NCBI RefSeq assembly: GCF_020687165.1
Contig: NZ_JAJEQC010000008.1
Origin: Hominenteromicrobium mulieris
Lineage (GTDB): Bacteria; Bacillota; Clostridia; Oscillospirales; Acutalibacteraceae
Length of the DNA: 64,000 bases
Direction: 5' to 3' (one strand)
Positions 50,691 through 58,868 of the stretch are shown here, piece by piece (position 1 is the stretch's first letter; every line of letters starts with the position of its first letter). The position numbers and the translations under genes are program-made. Under the pieces are notes generated by a model. The model was not told where the DNA came from and did not search any database. It was given only the letters and a program-made list of their open reading frames with translations.

Positions 50691-51114
50691 GTGCAATCCA
50701 CCTCTCTTTGATAGTTTAATAGAATGATTAAAGGTTATGCGGACAAAGCCGCCGACGTTTTTGGGAACGATGCCGCCAAAGCGTCCGCGGCCTTGTCCGA
50801 TAAACGACAATATGACAATATAACAAAAAATGTGCGCAAAAGCTCGGAAATTATTCTGCCGCCTTTGGCACATCAATTTTGTGAACTTAGCGAATGCAGC
50901 TTGTATTGCCGTTCGCGGAAATCCCCAAAATTTCGGGGAAACAAGGCTTTACTCACCCAACACAGTGATGCGTATATCACCTAAAAGTGTTGAAGTAAAA
51001 GATTAAAAGAATAAATACAGTTCGGTGCGGCGCACCCTTTTAAGATGCACCGCAAGCCGTAACCGTATTTGAATTTCTTTTAAGTATCCGGGTCAGCGCC
51101 CGTAAGGTTTTCGA
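50691..51114 (-). promoter_or_regulatory. oppA-oppB spacer with strong hairpins
   Basis: A 424-base spacer without a gene. In the minus-strand RNA: a 7-bp hairpin after oppA (GCGGTGC / GCGCCGC, 51053-51027), a CCCC...GGGG hairpin near 50930, and close to oppB a 13-bp hairpin (CGGACAAGGCCGC with GCGGCTTTGTCCG, 50799-50740, one U-G pair) with an inner GACG/CGTC pairing. I see no convincing internal promoter. Such hairpins usually raise oppA mRNA levels over oppBCDF. Confidence 0.55.
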
Positions 51115-52866
51115 TTAGGAAAGCTTTACGTAAACAGCGTTGATATCCTGGAACGTAGATCTGTGCATACCGCCCTTGATCTTATCGGAGCAAGCATAGG
51201 ACGGAGCTCTCCAGAAGGACGGGCCGATCGGGAGCTGATCCGCAATGATCTGCTCGCACTCGATGAAGTAAGACTCACGCTTTTCGAGGTCGGTCTCCTT
51301 GGATGCGAGGTCGATGAGCTCATCGTATCTCTCGTTGGAGAAGCCGGTCTGGTTGTTGCCGCCATCGGTGACCCACATGTCAAGGAAGGTGTTCGGGTCG
51401 TTGTAGTCCGGGCCCCAACCGGTGATGGACATGACATAGTTGCCGGTCTTACGGTTCTGAGAACCCTGCTTGGTGATCATGGAGTTAACGGCAACCTCGA
51501 TGCCGAGAACCTGTCTCCACTGCTCCTGATAGAAGGAAGCTTCTGCAATAGACGTCGGGGAGTCGCCGCAGTCGATGGAGAGGTGAGCGGAGAGATCATC
51601 TACCGTGCAGCCGAGCTCGGAGAGAGCCGTTGCAAGGTATTCCTTAGCTTTTTCCTGGTCACGGGACGGCGCATACAGCTCGCCGACCTTACCTGCAAAG
51701 GGGGTGCCGTCAGCAGCGGAAACACCGGGCGCCGTGAAGGAAGTCATCGGCTCGTTATCGTTCTGCCAAACCGTATCAATTTCCTTCTGCGCGTCAATTG
51801 CATTGAACAGTGCACGACGGAGATTTACATTGGAGAGATACTGGTCATTGTTGTTGAAGTAAATGTAGAATGCGGTACCATCCGTATAAGACTGAATCGT
51901 AGCACCTGCTGCTGTAGCCTGCTTGATGAGTTCGCCGGTGCCGAGACCGACCATATCCAGGTCGCCTGCGAGGAAGGAGGAGAGAGCTGCGTTGGCATCG
52001 GTGATGATCTTCCAATCGATCTCTTCAACTTCTACGTCTGCTGCGCCGTGCCATGCATCGTTTTTCTGCATAACGATCTTATCGTTGTGGCTCCACTCAG
52101 TAAGAGCGAACGGGCCGTTCGTGCAGAAGTACTGCGCTTCGGTGGAGTAGAGGTCTGCGCCTACAGCCTCATAGAATCTCTGGTTGATCGGAGCAAGGGT
52201 GCCGAAGGAGAACAGGAACAGTGCGTACGGAGTCGGCTGCTCCATGGTAACCTCAAGGGTATAATCATCGACAACCTTTACACCAACTTCGTCCCAAGTA
52301 ACTTCACCGTTGAAGTACTTTTCAGCGTTCTTGATGAAGTAGAGGAAGTAAGCGTAATCAGAAGCAACATCCGGGTTCAAAGCCTGACTCCAAGCAAACT
52401 CGAAGTCCTTCGCCGTAACCGGGTCGCCGTTTGTCCAAACGCCGTCCTTACGGAGGTGGAAGGTGTAGGTGAGGGTATCCTCATCGTAGTCCCAGCTCTC
52501 AGCTGCGCCCGGAACTGTGTTGTCGTCATCGTCGAGGGTGACGAGGTTCTCATACATGTGCTTGAACAAGGAGAACTCGATGGCATATGTGGAGGTCAGG
52601 GTGTTCAGGCCTGTCGGCTCCATACCTGCGTTCAGGCTGATAGTCTTTGCAGCGTCTACGGTCTTCGGGGTGAAGATTGCCGTAGCGTCACCGGATGCAG
52701 CCGGGGTGGAATCTCCGGAGGCGGTGGACTCGGTGGATTCTGCGCTGCTTTCAGAAGCTGTGATGCTCTCGGTAGATGTCTTGGAGCTGTTGCCGCCGCA
52801 CCCAGCGAATGCGGAAACAACCAACGCCGCGGACAGAACCAGAGCTAAAACCTTCTTCAGTTTCAT
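51115..52866 (-). CDS. oppA: Oligopeptide-binding lipoprotein OppA
   Basis: Captures peptides outside the membrane for the OppBCDF importer. 583 residues. Lipoprotein signal MKLKKVLALVLSAALVVSA with the lipobox FAGC (Cys23), then a Ser/Thr-rich linker and a family 5 solute-binding fold: PGAAESWDYDEDTLTYTFHL, RKDGVWTNGDPVTAKDFEFA and YVMSITGWGPDYNDPNTFLD are typical. First gene of the operon with its own promoter. Confidence 0.95.
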   Translation of the reverse strand: MKLKKVLALVLSAALVVSAFAGCGGNSSKTSTESITASESSAESTESTASGDSTPAASGDATAIFTPKTVDAAKTISLNAGMEPTGLNTLTSTYAIEFSLFKHMYENLVTLDDDDNTVPGAAESWDYDEDTLTYTFHLRKDGVWTNGDPVTAKDFEFAWSQALNPDVASDYAYFLYFIKNAEKYFNGEVTWDEVGVKVVDDYTLEVTMEQPTPYALFLFSFGTLAPINQRFYEAVGADLYSTEAQYFCTNGPFALTEWSHNDKIVMQKNDAWHGAADVEVEEIDWKIITDANAALSSFLAGDLDMVGLGTGELIKQATAAGATIQSYTDGTAFYIYFNNNDQYLSNVNLRRALFNAIDAQKEIDTVWQNDNEPMTSFTAPGVSAADGTPFAGKVGELYAPSRDQEKAKEYLATALSELGCTVDDLSAHLSIDCGDSPTSIAEASFYQEQWRQVLGIEVAVNSMITKQGSQNRKTGNYVMSITGWGPDYNDPNTFLDMWVTDGGNNQTGFSNERYDELIDLASKETDLEKRESYFIECEQIIADQLPIGPSFWRAPSYACSDKIKGGMHRSTFQDINAVYVKLS

Positions 52867-52938
52867 TTCTTGTTCCTCCTAATGTGATAGGTGATAGAAT
52901 TATGAAATTTTCGTTCAAAGAAAATTCATATTGCATAC

Positions 52939-52967
52939 ATAATACAGCATAAAGCGCTAAATCGCAA
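52939..52967 (-). promoter_or_regulatory. Sigma-A promoter of the opp operon
   Basis: Minus strand TTGCGA, 17 bp, TATTAT, about 70 bases before the oppA start. The start codon follows TTAGGAGGAACAAGAA. No T-box or clear CodY box was seen. Confidence 0.7.
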
Positions 52968-52969
52968 GT

Positions 52970-53470
52970 GGCAAAACTATGGAAATCCTGTCCTAATTTT
53001 CGTGTATTTTTGTGAATTATGACCTTGAGGCATATACACACCGTGCAGTTTTTCATGATAGTATTGCAATTTTGTAATTAAATCCGCCCAAAATCCGCCA
53101 AAAAAAGCCGCGTCAGGGGCATGTCCTCGACAAAAATACAGGTTTCCGCGTATTGTGCACGAACGACGGATAGAAACCGAATTCCTGCATTTTACGGTGA
53201 AATCCGACAAGTTTTCTCCTGTTTTTGAAAGAGAACGCGCAAAAATGCAGTTTACCCGGAAAATATGTTGGACATTTTCGAAGTTTTGTCCACCTGCCTC
53301 TCCCCTATGTGCGCTGTTTTCTATGCGTTTTTTGCTGCAAAGCCATCCTATATATAATAGTATGTGATATTCTAATATCGATATTGAATACGGTTTTTGC
53401 TTTAGTTTGCATCAGATGTCCTTCACTATGCATGCTTACCGGTTTTTGTGCAACTGCGGGAAATAAAACA
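52970..53470. other. Intergenic region, nothing recognised
   Basis: About 500 AT-rich bases between the oppA promoter and the guaB terminator. It has several short open frames without ribosome sites and no recognisable RNA gene. Confidence 0.6.
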
Positions 53471-53501
53471 GAACCCCTTCGCCGTGCAGACGAAGAGGTT
53501 C
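53471..53501 (-). terminator. Terminator of guaB
   Basis: Minus strand GAACCTCTTCG, loop TCTGCACGG, CGAAGGGGTTC (11 bp, one U-G pair), followed by TGTTTTATTT. Confidence 0.85.
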
Positions 53502-53519
53502 CGTAATGCAAATTTAAAA

Positions 53520-54998
53520 TCAGCCGTGGATGGAGTAGTTCGGGGCTTCCTTCGTAATCTGAATGTCGTGCGGATGGCTTTCCTTCAAACCCGCACCCGT
53601 AATGCGCACGAACTGTGCCTTCTCGTGCATTTCCGGGATATTTGCGCAGCCCACATAACCCATGCCGGAGCGCAGACCGCCGACCATCTGATAAATGGTA
53701 TCTGCGAGCGGTCCCTTATAAGGCACGCGGCCCTCAACGCCTTCCGGAACGTACTTCTTGTTGTTTGCCTGGAAGTAGCGATCGCTGGAGCCCTTACCCA
53801 TAGCGCCCAGAGAGCCCATGCCGCGGTAGACCTTGAACTGTCTGCCCTGATAGAGCTCGTACTCGCCCGGGGTCTCCTTGCAGCCTGCAACAAGGGAGCC
53901 GAGCATAACAACGCTTGCACCTGCTGCGAGCGCCTTGACGATATCACCGCTGTACTTGATGCCGCCGTCTGCGATAACCGGAACGCCGTATTCCGCCGCC
54001 GCGCATGCTGCGTCATACACAGCCGTGACCTGCGGCACGCCGATGCCGGCAACCACACGGGTGGTGCAGATGGAGCCCGGGCCGATGCCGATCTTTACGC
54101 AGTCTGCGCCGGCTTCGATAAGCGCACGGGTGCCCTCTGCCGTTGCAACGTTACCCGCAATGAGCTGGAGGTCCGGGTATGCTTTCTTGACCTTTTTCAC
54201 TGCTTCGATGATGCCGCTGTTGTGACCGTGTGCAGAATCGAGCACGACAACATCGACCTGTGCTTCCACAAGGGCAGCAACGCGGTCCAAAACGTCAGCC
54301 GTAGCGCCGATAGCCGCGCCGCAGAGCAGACGGCCGCCTTCGTCTCTTGCAGAGTTCGGGTACTGCACAGCTTTTTCAATATCTTTAATCGTGATGAGGC
54401 CCTTCAGATAGCCCTTTTCATCGACAATCGGAAGCTTTTCGATTCTGTGGTGGCGCAGGATCTCCTGTGCATCCTTGAGGGTGGTACCGACCGGCGCGGT
54501 GACGAGGTGATCCTTCGTCATGACGTTTTCGATCTTCTGGTCGAAATCGGAGCCGGACATGAAGCGCAGGTCGCGGTTCGTGATGATGCCGACGAGCTTG
54601 CCGTTTTCGCAGATCGGCACGCCGGAGATCTTGTAGCGGCCCATGAGGTTATCCGCCTCGCGCACGGTGTTCTCCGGCGCAAGGAAGAACGGATCAACGA
54701 TAACGCCGTTCTCGGAGCGCTTGACCATATCGACCTGATCGGCCTGACGCTCAATGGACATGTTCTTGTGAATGATGCCGATGCCGCCCTCACGCGCAAT
54801 GGCAATGGCCATATCCGCTTCCGTGACGGTATCCATAGCCGCCGTCATAATGGGGGTGTTCAGCTTGATCTTCTTTGTGAGATGAGTGGAAATGTCTACC
54901 TGACTGGGCAGTACGTGTGATTCTGCCGGGATCAGAAGAACGTCGTCAAAGGTGAGCCCCTCTTTGACAAACTTAGAGGTGAATTCTGTGTTCAGCAT
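53520..54998 (-). CDS. guaB: Inosine-5'-monophosphate dehydrogenase
   Basis: Oxidises IMP to XMP, the committed step to GMP. 493 residues from MLNTEFTSKFVKEGLTFDDV. Two CBS domains are inserted at about residues 100-210. The catalytic cysteine is in GIGPGSICTTR, the flap is MGSLGAMGKGSSDRYFQ, and the NAD/IMP site has DSAHGHNSG and ADGGIKYSGD. The frame is open to 55088, but AAAGGATGG sits eight bases before 54998. Own promoter and a hairpin leader, no purine riboswitch. Confidence 0.96.
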   Translation of the reverse strand: MLNTEFTSKFVKEGLTFDDVLLIPAESHVLPSQVDISTHLTKKIKLNTPIMTAAMDTVTEADMAIAIAREGGIGIIHKNMSIERQADQVDMVKRSENGVIVDPFFLAPENTVREADNLMGRYKISGVPICENGKLVGIITNRDLRFMSGSDFDQKIENVMTKDHLVTAPVGTTLKDAQEILRHHRIEKLPIVDEKGYLKGLITIKDIEKAVQYPNSARDEGGRLLCGAAIGATADVLDRVAALVEAQVDVVVLDSAHGHNSGIIEAVKKVKKAYPDLQLIAGNVATAEGTRALIEAGADCVKIGIGPGSICTTRVVAGIGVPQVTAVYDAACAAAEYGVPVIADGGIKYSGDIVKALAAGASVVMLGSLVAGCKETPGEYELYQGRQFKVYRGMGSLGAMGKGSSDRYFQANNKKYVPEGVEGRVPYKGPLADTIYQMVGGLRSGMGYVGCANIPEMHEKAQFVRITGAGLKESHPHDIQITKEAPNYSIHG

Positions 54999-55043
54999 AC
55001 CGTCAACCATCCTTTCGCCTTGTGCACCGTGTTTTGTTGTCTT

Positions 55044-55070
55044 TATGCGGTAATTTCCGCATACCGCATA
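55044..55070 (-). promoter_or_regulatory. Hairpin in the guaB leader
   Basis: A perfect 9-bp stem TATGCGGTA / TACCGCATA lies between the guaB promoter and its start. It has no U-run after it, and the purine riboswitch core is absent. Just upstream is a short CCGG-CTTG-CCGG stem followed by GGAAATTTTTTC, which could be a weak terminator. Confidence 0.5.
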
Positions 55071-55117
55071 GAAAAAATTTCCCGGCAAGCCGGAGAAAAT
55101 ATATTATTTGATATTAG

Positions 55118-55146
55118 ATTGTACCACTTTCGCGGTACATTTTCAA
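55118..55146 (-). promoter_or_regulatory. Sigma-A promoter of guaB
   Basis: Minus strand TTGAAA, 17 bp, TACAAT; start near 55111, about 110 bases before the chosen start codon. Confidence 0.75.
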
Positions 55147-55335
55147 CTGTTTTGTCCTCGAAAAAACAGAGATACCCGCTGAGCGTTCTATGCGCTTTTT
55201 AGGGAAAAACCACAAAAAGCGGTTTTATGCGGCTAACTTCCGGGCTTTGGGGCGATTTTTGCAGGATTTTGACGGACTGAACTTCTAAAAAGCACTCCAT
55301 TTGTAAAAAACTTCATACAGAAATTACAAAATATC

Positions 55336-55364
55336 TTGACACTCCGCTCCGTTTGATATACCCT
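55336..55364 (+). promoter_or_regulatory. Probable promoter of the MFS transporter gene
   Basis: Plus strand TTGACA (55336-55341) with TATACC at 15 bp or TACCCT at 17 bp. The -35 is perfect but the -10 is ambiguous. The rest of the 330-base gap (55147-55477) shows no gene. Confidence 0.5.
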
Positions 55365-55477
55365 AAAACTACTGTATCAAAAGCATATCTCCCGTACCCG
55401 ACATATTCGGCGCACGGCACATTTTCCGCGCTTCCCCTATTACACTCGGCCCTGTTGGGCTAAAAGGATGGTTTTTC

Positions 55478-56692
55478 ATGAACAAGCTTCGCAGATTGCG
55501 CTCCCTCTCCCCGGAGATGGCGGAAACGCTGCGCCTTGCCGGCGTGCAGGGCATTTTTTGGGCGGCTATGGCGGTGGGCAATTACCAGACGGTCTACCTG
55601 CAAAGCATCGGCTTTCCCGCTACGGATTTTGGCTTATTAAACGCCATTGCCTGTGCCGTCGCTATTTTTGCCATGACGTTTTGGGGCACGGTGAGCGACC
55701 GTATCGGCAGCGTGCGCAAAATTGTCATTTTAACGCTGACGCTCGGCTGCGGCCTTTTCATTTTTGTGCCACTCATTCCGACGGGGCAATCCTACTCGAC
55801 TCTGTTATTTCTAATCTTGATCCCGATCATCAACTTTTTCCGCGTACCGATGTCGCCGTTTGTCGATAACCTTACAGTGCGCAACTGTGCGGAGCATCGA
55901 CTGAATTACGGCATGATACGCAGCAGCGGCTCGCTTTTATTTGCCATTGCCGGTGTTATCACGGTAAACGCGCTCATTCCGGCGGCGGGTGTGCCTTCGA
56001 CGTTCTGGGTGATGGGCATTGTGATGATTCCCGCCATTGTACTGACGTATTTCTGCTTTGAGCCGCAGAGCGGCAAGCGTGTGAAAAAGAGCGCAGCGGG
56101 TGCCGGCGTACTGTTGAAAAACTACGCATACATGGCGTTCCTCATTTTTGCATTCTTCTTCCAGATGGCCGCGGCGTTTGAAGGGAACTTTCTGACGTAT
56201 TACATGGCGGATATTCAGATTGATACTGTCAATCTTGGTCTTATCCTCTCCGTGCGCGCCATGATGGAGATCCCCTTTCTGTTCTTCATCGGCCGCCTGC
56301 GCCGCTATATCAAGATGAAATACCTCATCATGCTTTCTGCAATTTTGATGGCGACGGAGTGTCTGTGCTTCTGCTTCCTTGTGAATTCACTGCCGACTAT
56401 GTTGGTATTTGCCGCGTTTTACGGCCTTGGCAACGGTGCATTTCTCGGCACGGGCACGAACTATATCTATGAGCTTGCACCCGTGGAGCTGCGTGCCACG
56501 GCGCACAGCCTGTTCATTTCCGTGGCGCAAATCTCCGGCATTCTCGGCAACCTGCTCGGCGGCGTTCTGTTTGACACCATCGGCGGCAAAGCGTTCTATG
56601 GCGTAACAGCCTGCGTATTCCTCGTTTCCGTTGCGATCTTCGCCGCAAGCTTTCTCTTCCACCGCAATAAAAAAGAAACGGCTGCGGCATGA
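55478..56692 (+). CDS. MFS transporter, LacY/NupG-like
   Basis: Twelve-helix secondary transporter, 404 residues, of the MFS_1-like subgroup that includes sugar and nucleoside symporters. The loop between helices 2 and 3 carries FWGTVSDRIGSVRKIV (GxxxDRxGxRR-type motif A), and the second half starts after a basic loop SGKRVKKSAAGAG. MRSSGS-like MIRSSGSLLFAIAGV in helix 5 is typical of this subgroup. The substrate cannot be deduced. The start follows AAAAGGATGG. It is one of few plus-strand genes and has its own terminator. Confidence 0.88.
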   Translation: MNKLRRLRSLSPEMAETLRLAGVQGIFWAAMAVGNYQTVYLQSIGFPATDFGLLNAIACAVAIFAMTFWGTVSDRIGSVRKIVILTLTLGCGLFIFVPLIPTGQSYSTLLFLILIPIINFFRVPMSPFVDNLTVRNCAEHRLNYGMIRSSGSLLFAIAGVITVNALIPAAGVPSTFWVMGIVMIPAIVLTYFCFEPQSGKRVKKSAAGAGVLLKNYAYMAFLIFAFFFQMAAAFEGNFLTYYMADIQIDTVNLGLILSVRAMMEIPFLFFIGRLRRYIKMKYLIMLSAILMATECLCFCFLVNSLPTMLVFAAFYGLGNGAFLGTGTNYIYELAPVELRATAHSLFISVAQISGILGNLLGGVLFDTIGGKAFYGVTACVFLVSVAIFAASFLFHRNKKETAAA

Positions 56693-56714
56693 CCTTCAAA
56701 TACTCTGTGCTCTT

Positions 56715-56745
56715 AAAGGCTTGCTTCGGCGGGCCTTTTGTTTTG
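56715..56745 (+). terminator. Terminator of the MFS gene
   Basis: AAAGGCTTGC, loop TTCG, GCGGGCCTTT (10 bp with two G-U pairs), followed by TGTTTTG on the plus strand. Confidence 0.85.
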
Positions 56746-56924
56746 TCTGAAAACACACGCCTTTTATTTGTATATGCCGAAATGACGTTTCCAATCCATT
56801 TTATGCTGCTTTTTAGCGTACCCGCACGCAACATGTCGTAAAAATGAATGCGTAAAGTATATTGCCTTTCCATATATAGCCGATACCTTGTGAAACGCTT
56901 TGCTTTCTCCACTATACCGTGTGC

Positions 56925-57162
56925 TTTTCCACACTTTCCACCGAGTTTTCCACACCGTAATTTTGCAGAATTATGCATATTTATACACAACTTCGTTCTG
57001 CGATTGTATGGTTGTTTGTTCTCGCATCGTGGACACATCTGTGTATATCTGTCGAAATGTGTCCGTAATCGGAGATACATACGTTCGAAACTGTTGAATA
57101 TTCTTTCACTCCTTTAAGTTGAAAATCTGTTTTCCACATATCCTCAGAAAAAGTTTTACACA
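56925..57162. other. Cluster of DnaA boxes in an untranscribed spacer (origin-type element)
   Basis: Five same-strand near-consensus 9-mers (consensus TTATNCACA) lie in 240 bp: TTTTCCACA at 56925, 56946 and 57130, TTATACACA at 56981, TTTTACACA at 57154. TTATGCATA (56971) and a minus-strand ATATACACA (57040-57048) are weaker matches. The element is between the terminators of two convergent genes (MFS and serS), so it is not a promoter region. AT-rich stretches flank the boxes. serS, parB, parA, noc, rsmG and mnmG follow, the usual origin-proximal set. Whether it is oriC or an accessory DnaA-binding locus is not decided by sequence alone. Confidence 0.65.
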
Positions 57163-57278
57163 AGACGATGGCGAAAACTGTTGCCTTTTGAAAGTTCGTG
57201 TTCTTTCGTTCCGCTTTGCATCATTTCTCCTATTTTTTAATACGGTCATCAGAGCAAGTCTTTCTATAAGCAGACGGC

Positions 57279-57318
57279 AAAAGAGGCACATGCATTTTAC
57301 TTTGCATGTGCCTCTTTT
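57279..57318. terminator. Bidirectional terminator after serS
   Basis: Perfect 16-bp stem AAAAGAGGCACATGCA / TGCATGTGCCTCTTTT with an 8-base loop, just downstream of the serS stop. Confidence 0.92.
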
Positions 57319-57341
57319 GTCACCTATTTAATTTGCAAAAA

Positions 57342-58628
57342 TCACTTTTTCGGGACGATAACTTCCTTGCCGCCCATGTACGGACGCAGAGCTTCCGGGA
57401 TGCGAACGCTGCCGTCTGCCTGGAGGTTATTCTCAAGGAATGCGATGAGCATACGCGGCGGTGCAACAACGGTGTTGTTCAGCGTGTGGGCAAGGTACTT
57501 GCCGTTTTCGCCGTTTACGCGGATGCGCAGACGGCGCGCCTGTGCGTCACCGAGGTTGGAGCAGCTGCCGACCTCAAAGTACTTTTTCTGGCGCGGGGAC
57601 CACGCTTCAACGTCCACAGACTTAACCTTAAGATCTGCGAGGTCGCCCGAGCAGCACTCGAGCGTGCGGACCGGGATATCCATGCTGCGGAACAGGTCTA
57701 CGGTGTTCTTCCAGAGCTTATCATACCACTTCATGGAGTCTTCCGGCTTGCAGACGACAATCATTTCCTGCTTTTCAAACTGGTGAATACGGTAAACGCC
57801 GCGCTCCTCGATGCCGTGTGCACCTTTTTCCTTACGGAAGCACGGAGAATAGCTGGTCAGCGTGAGCGGCAGTTCGGCTTCCGGCAGGATCTGGTCGATG
57901 AATTTACCGATCATGGAGTGCTCGCTGGTACCGACGAGATACAGGTCTTCACCCTCGATCTTGTACATCATGGAATCCATTTCCGCAAAGCTCATAACGC
58001 CGGTAACGACGTCGCTGCGAATCATATACGGCGGGATAACATACGTGAAGCCGCGGTCAATCATAAAATCGCGCGCATACGCGATAACGGCAGAGTGCAG
58101 ACGCGCGATGTCGCCCATCAGATAATAGAAGCCGTTACCCGCAACGCGGCGTGCAGCGTCCAGATCGATACCGTTGAAGCTTTCCATGATCTCCGTGTGG
58201 TACGGAACCGGGAAATCCGGAACGACCGGCTCGCCGAAACGCTCAACCTCGACGTTTTCGCTGTCGTCTTTGCCGACCGGCACGCTGGCGTCGATGATAT
58301 TCGGAATCGTCATCATGATTTTGAGGATCTTCTCGTCGAGCTCCTTTTCCTTCGCTTCTGCGGCGATGAGCTCATCGGACTGTGCCTTGACCTGTGCCTT
58401 GACTTCCTCAGCTTCGGCCTTCTTACCCTGACCCATCAGTGCACCGATCTGCTTGGAGAGCTTATTTCTGGAAGCGCGCAGGCTGTCGGCCTTCTGCTGC
58501 GTAGCGCGTTTTTCGGCGTCCAGCTCGATGACTTCATCGACAAGCGGAAGCTTCGCGTCTTGGAACTTTTTCTTGATATTCTCGCGGACAATGTCCGGAT
58601 TTTCTCTCAAAAACTTAATATCGATCAT
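57342..58628 (-). CDS. serS: Seryl-tRNA synthetase
   Basis: Charges tRNA-Ser. 428 residues. The N-terminal long coiled coil (about residues 30-100) binds the tRNA variable arm. Class II motif 2 is seen as CFRKEKGAHGIEERGVYRIH and motif 3 near VVAPPRMLIAFLENN; the SNLGDAQARRLRIR stretch belongs to the active site. No T-box motif precedes it. The spacer to parB contains an unusual array of hairpins. Confidence 0.97.
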   Translation of the reverse strand: MIDIKFLRENPDIVRENIKKKFQDAKLPLVDEVIELDAEKRATQQKADSLRASRNKLSKQIGALMGQGKKAEAEEVKAQVKAQSDELIAAEAKEKELDEKILKIMMTIPNIIDASVPVGKDDSENVEVERFGEPVVPDFPVPYHTEIMESFNGIDLDAARRVAGNGFYYLMGDIARLHSAVIAYARDFMIDRGFTYVIPPYMIRSDVVTGVMSFAEMDSMMYKIEGEDLYLVGTSEHSMIGKFIDQILPEAELPLTLTSYSPCFRKEKGAHGIEERGVYRIHQFEKQEMIVVCKPEDSMKWYDKLWKNTVDLFRSMDIPVRTLECCSGDLADLKVKSVDVEAWSPRQKKYFEVGSCSNLGDAQARRLRIRVNGENGKYLAHTLNNTVVAPPRMLIAFLENNLQADGSVRIPEALRPYMGGKEVIVPKK

Positions 58629-58680
58629 TTTGGAACATTCCTTTCGGTTATTTGTAAAACTGCAAAGTTCTTTATTTAAA

Positions 58681-58858
58681 AGCGCTTGCTTTGCAATCGC
58701 TTCAGAAAACCCCTTAATAGGGTTTTCTACGGTTCAACAGTCTCCCTGACTGTTAAACCTGCTTTCCTGATTTTGATGTAGGCAAAAAATTTCGCTTTCT
58801 GCGGAAAGCGACTTAGGGCTCTGCCCTAAGAATCCGCAAGTTTTCTGGAGAAAACTTG
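58681..58858. repeat. Array of six hairpins between parB and serS
   Basis: Consecutive inverted repeats: AGCGCTTGC/GCAATCGCT (58681-58701), AGAAAACCC/GGGTTTTCT (58704-58728), AACAGTC/GACTGTT (58736-58754), CGCTTTC/GAAAGCG (58793-58810), CTTAGGGC/GCCCTAAG (58812-58830) and CAAGTTTTCT/AGAAAACTTG (58837-58858). The fifth is enclosed by GCGGA/TCCGC. The fourth has a T6 run after it on the minus strand and is the likely parB terminator. The others look like a palindromic intergenic repeat. Confidence 0.7.
58783..58810 (-). terminator. Terminator of the parAB transcript
   Basis: Minus strand CGCTTTC, loop CGCA, GAAAGCG followed by AAATTTTTTG, about 60 bases after the parB stop. Confidence 0.75.
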
Positions 58859-58868
58859 ACGAAAGACT

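Noticed and set aside
50691..50876. N-terminal extension of OppB by 62 residues
   Set aside because: The extension has no homology, covers a stable RNA hairpin, and the internal ATG at 50690 has a good ribosome site and the normal family start.
55000..55117. Purine riboswitch before guaB
   Set aside because: The conserved core and three-stem junction are missing; only simple hairpins are seen.
58629..58868. T-box riboswitch before serS
   Set aside because: serS is a common T-box target, but no AGGGTGGNACCGCG-type element or specifier stem is present among the hairpins.
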